Positions 13,534-14,976 of a stretch of DNA of 14,976 bases are shown one piece after another. Below the pieces are notes generated by a model, which did not search any database, was not told the origin of the DNA, and was given only the letters and a program-made list of their open reading frames with translations. This stretch comes from an uncultured Gammaproteobacteria bacterium (GTDB taxonomy: Bacteria; Pseudomonadota; Gammaproteobacteria; Halothiobacillales; Halothiobacillaceae). The stretch covers positions 1 to 14,976 of the forward strand of contig CALKWL010000345.1 in the NCBI GenBank assembly GCA_938004235.1. Direction: 5' to 3'. Position 1 is the stretch's first letter; the number at the start of each line of letters is the position of its first letter. Both the position numbers and the translations under genes were made by a program.

Positions 13534-14976
13534 TTAAAACGCATAGCTGGCGCTCACGCGGAAGGTGCGCCCCGGCATGGGGTCGCCCTCGGTGACGGCG
13601 TAATTTTTGTCGGCCAGATTGAAAACGCCGGCGCGCAGGGTGAGTTGCTTGTCCCAGACATAGCTGGCGCGCAGGTTGAACAGGGTGTAGCCGTCCACCG
13701 GGCGCAAACCGTCGGTCGAGCTTTGGCGCGAGGAGGCGTATTCCACATCGGCATCAAGCTCGGCCAGCGCCAGCGGAAACCAGGCCAGGGTGGCGTAAAG
13801 CTGATTTTTGGGCGTATTGGTCGGCACGAGGGCGGCATTGCCCAAGCTGCGATCCAGGTAGGTGTAGTTGCCGCTGAGCAGCCAGTCTTCGGCCAGCGCC
13901 AGGTCGAGACTGATTTCCACCCCCTGGTTAGTGGCATCCCCCACGTTCTGCATCTGGGTCAGACTCGGGGTGATCGACACCGATTCGATGGCGTCCTGCA
14001 ACGTGGCGTAAAACAGCGCCGCGTTGTAGTTCACCATGCCGAGTTTGCCGCGCGCGCCGAGCTCGAAATGCGTCACCTGCTCCGCGCCCAGATCGGGATT
14101 GGGAATGGCGCGACCAAGGCGATAGGAATAGAGCTCCTTGAGCGTGGGAAAACGGGTTTTGAGCGCGGCGCCGGCGTAAACGCGCTGCCCTTCAAAATCA
14201 TGTCCCAAGGTCAACAGCAGATTGTCGGCGCCTTCGCGCCCCCCGGTGCTCATGGGCTTGATTTTGGTTTTGGCGTTGTCGGCGTATTCCTCGGCCTGGG
14301 TCACCTCAAAGCTGTCGTAGCGATAACCCAGGCTCAGCTCCGTGCCCTTGGCCAGCGTCCACACATCCTCGATGCCCGCCGAGGCGGTATTGCTTTCATA
14401 CTTCAGCCAAGGGCTGTCAAACGGTTTGCCCTGTTTGGCCAGATCGGTTTCCTGGTGCACGTCCAGCTTGTAGGCCAACAACCCCTTGAGCAGGTGATCG
14501 CCCAGGGGCAGGCCGCCTTCGATATTTCCGCCCCAGCTGTAGTCGTCATAGGTCGAATTGAAGGACGAATTTTTCTTCTGCGTGCTCAGGCTGGCGTCGT
14601 CATAGGCGCTCAGGCTGTTTTTGAAGCTGTCGTAGTAGGCGCGCGTCTTGACATAGCCCTCGCCCAGCTTGGTCGTGCCGATGTAGTACAGGCTTTCCTT
14701 GTCCCACTTTGGCCAATCCCACCACACCAGATTGCCCGGAACCTTGCCCGTGTAGGGCGGCGCGCCTTTCTCCGCATCCACGCGGTAATAGCTCAGGGTG
14801 TATTCGTCGGTGGCATTGGGCACAAAACCGAGTTTCAGATTGGCGTTCAAATCCCTGCTGTTGGCATGAACCCGATCGCCCGCCGGCTGCTCGGGCGTGG
14901 GGACAAAATCATCCGACAGCGGGAAGGTATCGACATTCCGGCTCAGCACCCCGCCCGCGGCATAGAATTTGTCGTT
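13534..14976 (-). CDS. TonB-dependent outer-membrane receptor (first in operon), 5' end cut by window edge
   Basis: The last 480 residues of a TonB-dependent receptor barrel. The frame is open to the right edge, so the signal peptide, TonB box and plug lie outside the window. Repeated amphipathic strands alternate with loops. Conserved late-barrel features are visible: LKTRFPTLKELYSYRLGRAIPNPDLGAEQVTHFELGARG (broken here for reading: LKTRFPTLKELY, then NPDLGAE), NQGVEISLDLAL, SGNYTYLDR, and the C-terminal motif FRVSASYAF with terminal Phe for barrel assembly. The NPDLGAE segment is typical of siderophore, haem and cobalamin receptors. It stops 19 nt before the binding-protein start, so the two are likely co-transcribed. 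It differs in sequence from the second receptor, so the pair is unlikely to be a recent duplication. Confidence 0.93.
   Translation of the reverse strand, partial: NDKFYAAGGVLSRNVDTFPLSDDFVPTPEQPAGDRVHANSRDLNANLKLGFVPNATDEYTLSYYRVDAEKGAPPYTGKVPGNLVWWDWPKWDKESLYYIGTTKLGEGYVKTRAYYDSFKNSLSAYDDASLSTQKKNSSFNSTYDDYSWGGNIEGGLPLGDHLLKGLLAYKLDVHQETDLAKQGKPFDSPWLKYESNTASAGIEDVWTLAKGTELSLGYRYDSFEVTQAEEYADNAKTKIKPMSTGGREGADNLLLTLGHDFEGQRVYAGAALKTRFPTLKELYSYRLGRAIPNPDLGAEQVTHFELGARGKLGMVNYNAALFYATLQDAIESVSITPSLTQMQNVGDATNQGVEISLDLALAEDWLLSGNYTYLDRSLGNAALVPTNTPKNQLYATLAWFPLALAELDADVEYASSRQSSTDGLRPVDGYTLFNLRASYVWDKQLTLRAGVFNLADKNYAVTEGDPMPGRTFRVSASYAF

Noticed and set aside
1..14976. CRISPR array, tRNA or rRNA gene, insertion sequence
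   Set aside because: No regularly spaced repeats, no cloverleaf-like or rRNA-like stretch and no transposase frame were seen on either strand.

Overview
This is a gene-dense window with every recognisable gene on the minus strand. The glnA / DUF4124 / ntrB / ntrC order, the TonB-dependent receptors and the glutamine synthetase sequence (very close to the enterobacterial type I enzyme) point to a Gammaproteobacterium. I cannot name the genus. Base composition is mosaic: about 57-60% GC around glnA and ntrBC, near 70% or above in samples of the permease and modA genes, and near 50-55% in samples of the second TonB receptor.

Layout in transcription order (right to left): an outer-membrane TonB-dependent receptor cut by the right edge (13534-14976); a periplasmic metal-complex/oxyanion binding protein of the TroA/BtuF fold (12486-13514); an LLM-class (luciferase-like) flavin oxidoreductase (11473-12486); a FecCD/BtuC-type permease (10430-11476); its ATPase (9672-10433); a second TonB receptor (7363-9618); a ModA-like binding protein (6648-7361); ModB permease (5981-6643); and ModD (5054-5959). 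Several junctions are ATGA or TGATG overlaps and no gap exceeds 53 nt, so this looks like one nine-gene transcript whose promoter lies beyond the right edge. A ModE-operator-like palindrome in the 53-nt gap could give the second receptor and mod genes their own control.

Then comes the nitrogen-assimilation block: a 214-bp regulatory gap with three NtrC-type half-sites and a sigma-54 promoter, glnA (3430-4839) with a clear intrinsic terminator, a secreted DUF4124 protein (2692-3282), a long hairpin repeat (2601-2665), ntrB (1461-2552) and ntrC (1-1377, cut by the left edge just before its DNA-binding helix-turn-helix).

The most interesting part is the transport operon. My inference is that it is a molybdate/tungstate (or Mo-chelate) acquisition system. 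It joins two outer-membrane receptors to two unrelated inner-membrane importers: a BtuCD-type one, a class known from Haemophilus MolBCA to carry molybdate, and a ModAB-type one. It lacks a dedicated modC ATPase and has a flavin monooxygenase-like enzyme translationally coupled inside the importer genes. The direct evidence for molybdenum is ModB, ModD, the ModA-like protein and the operator-like site. The substrate of the FecBCD-like half is not shown by the sequence.
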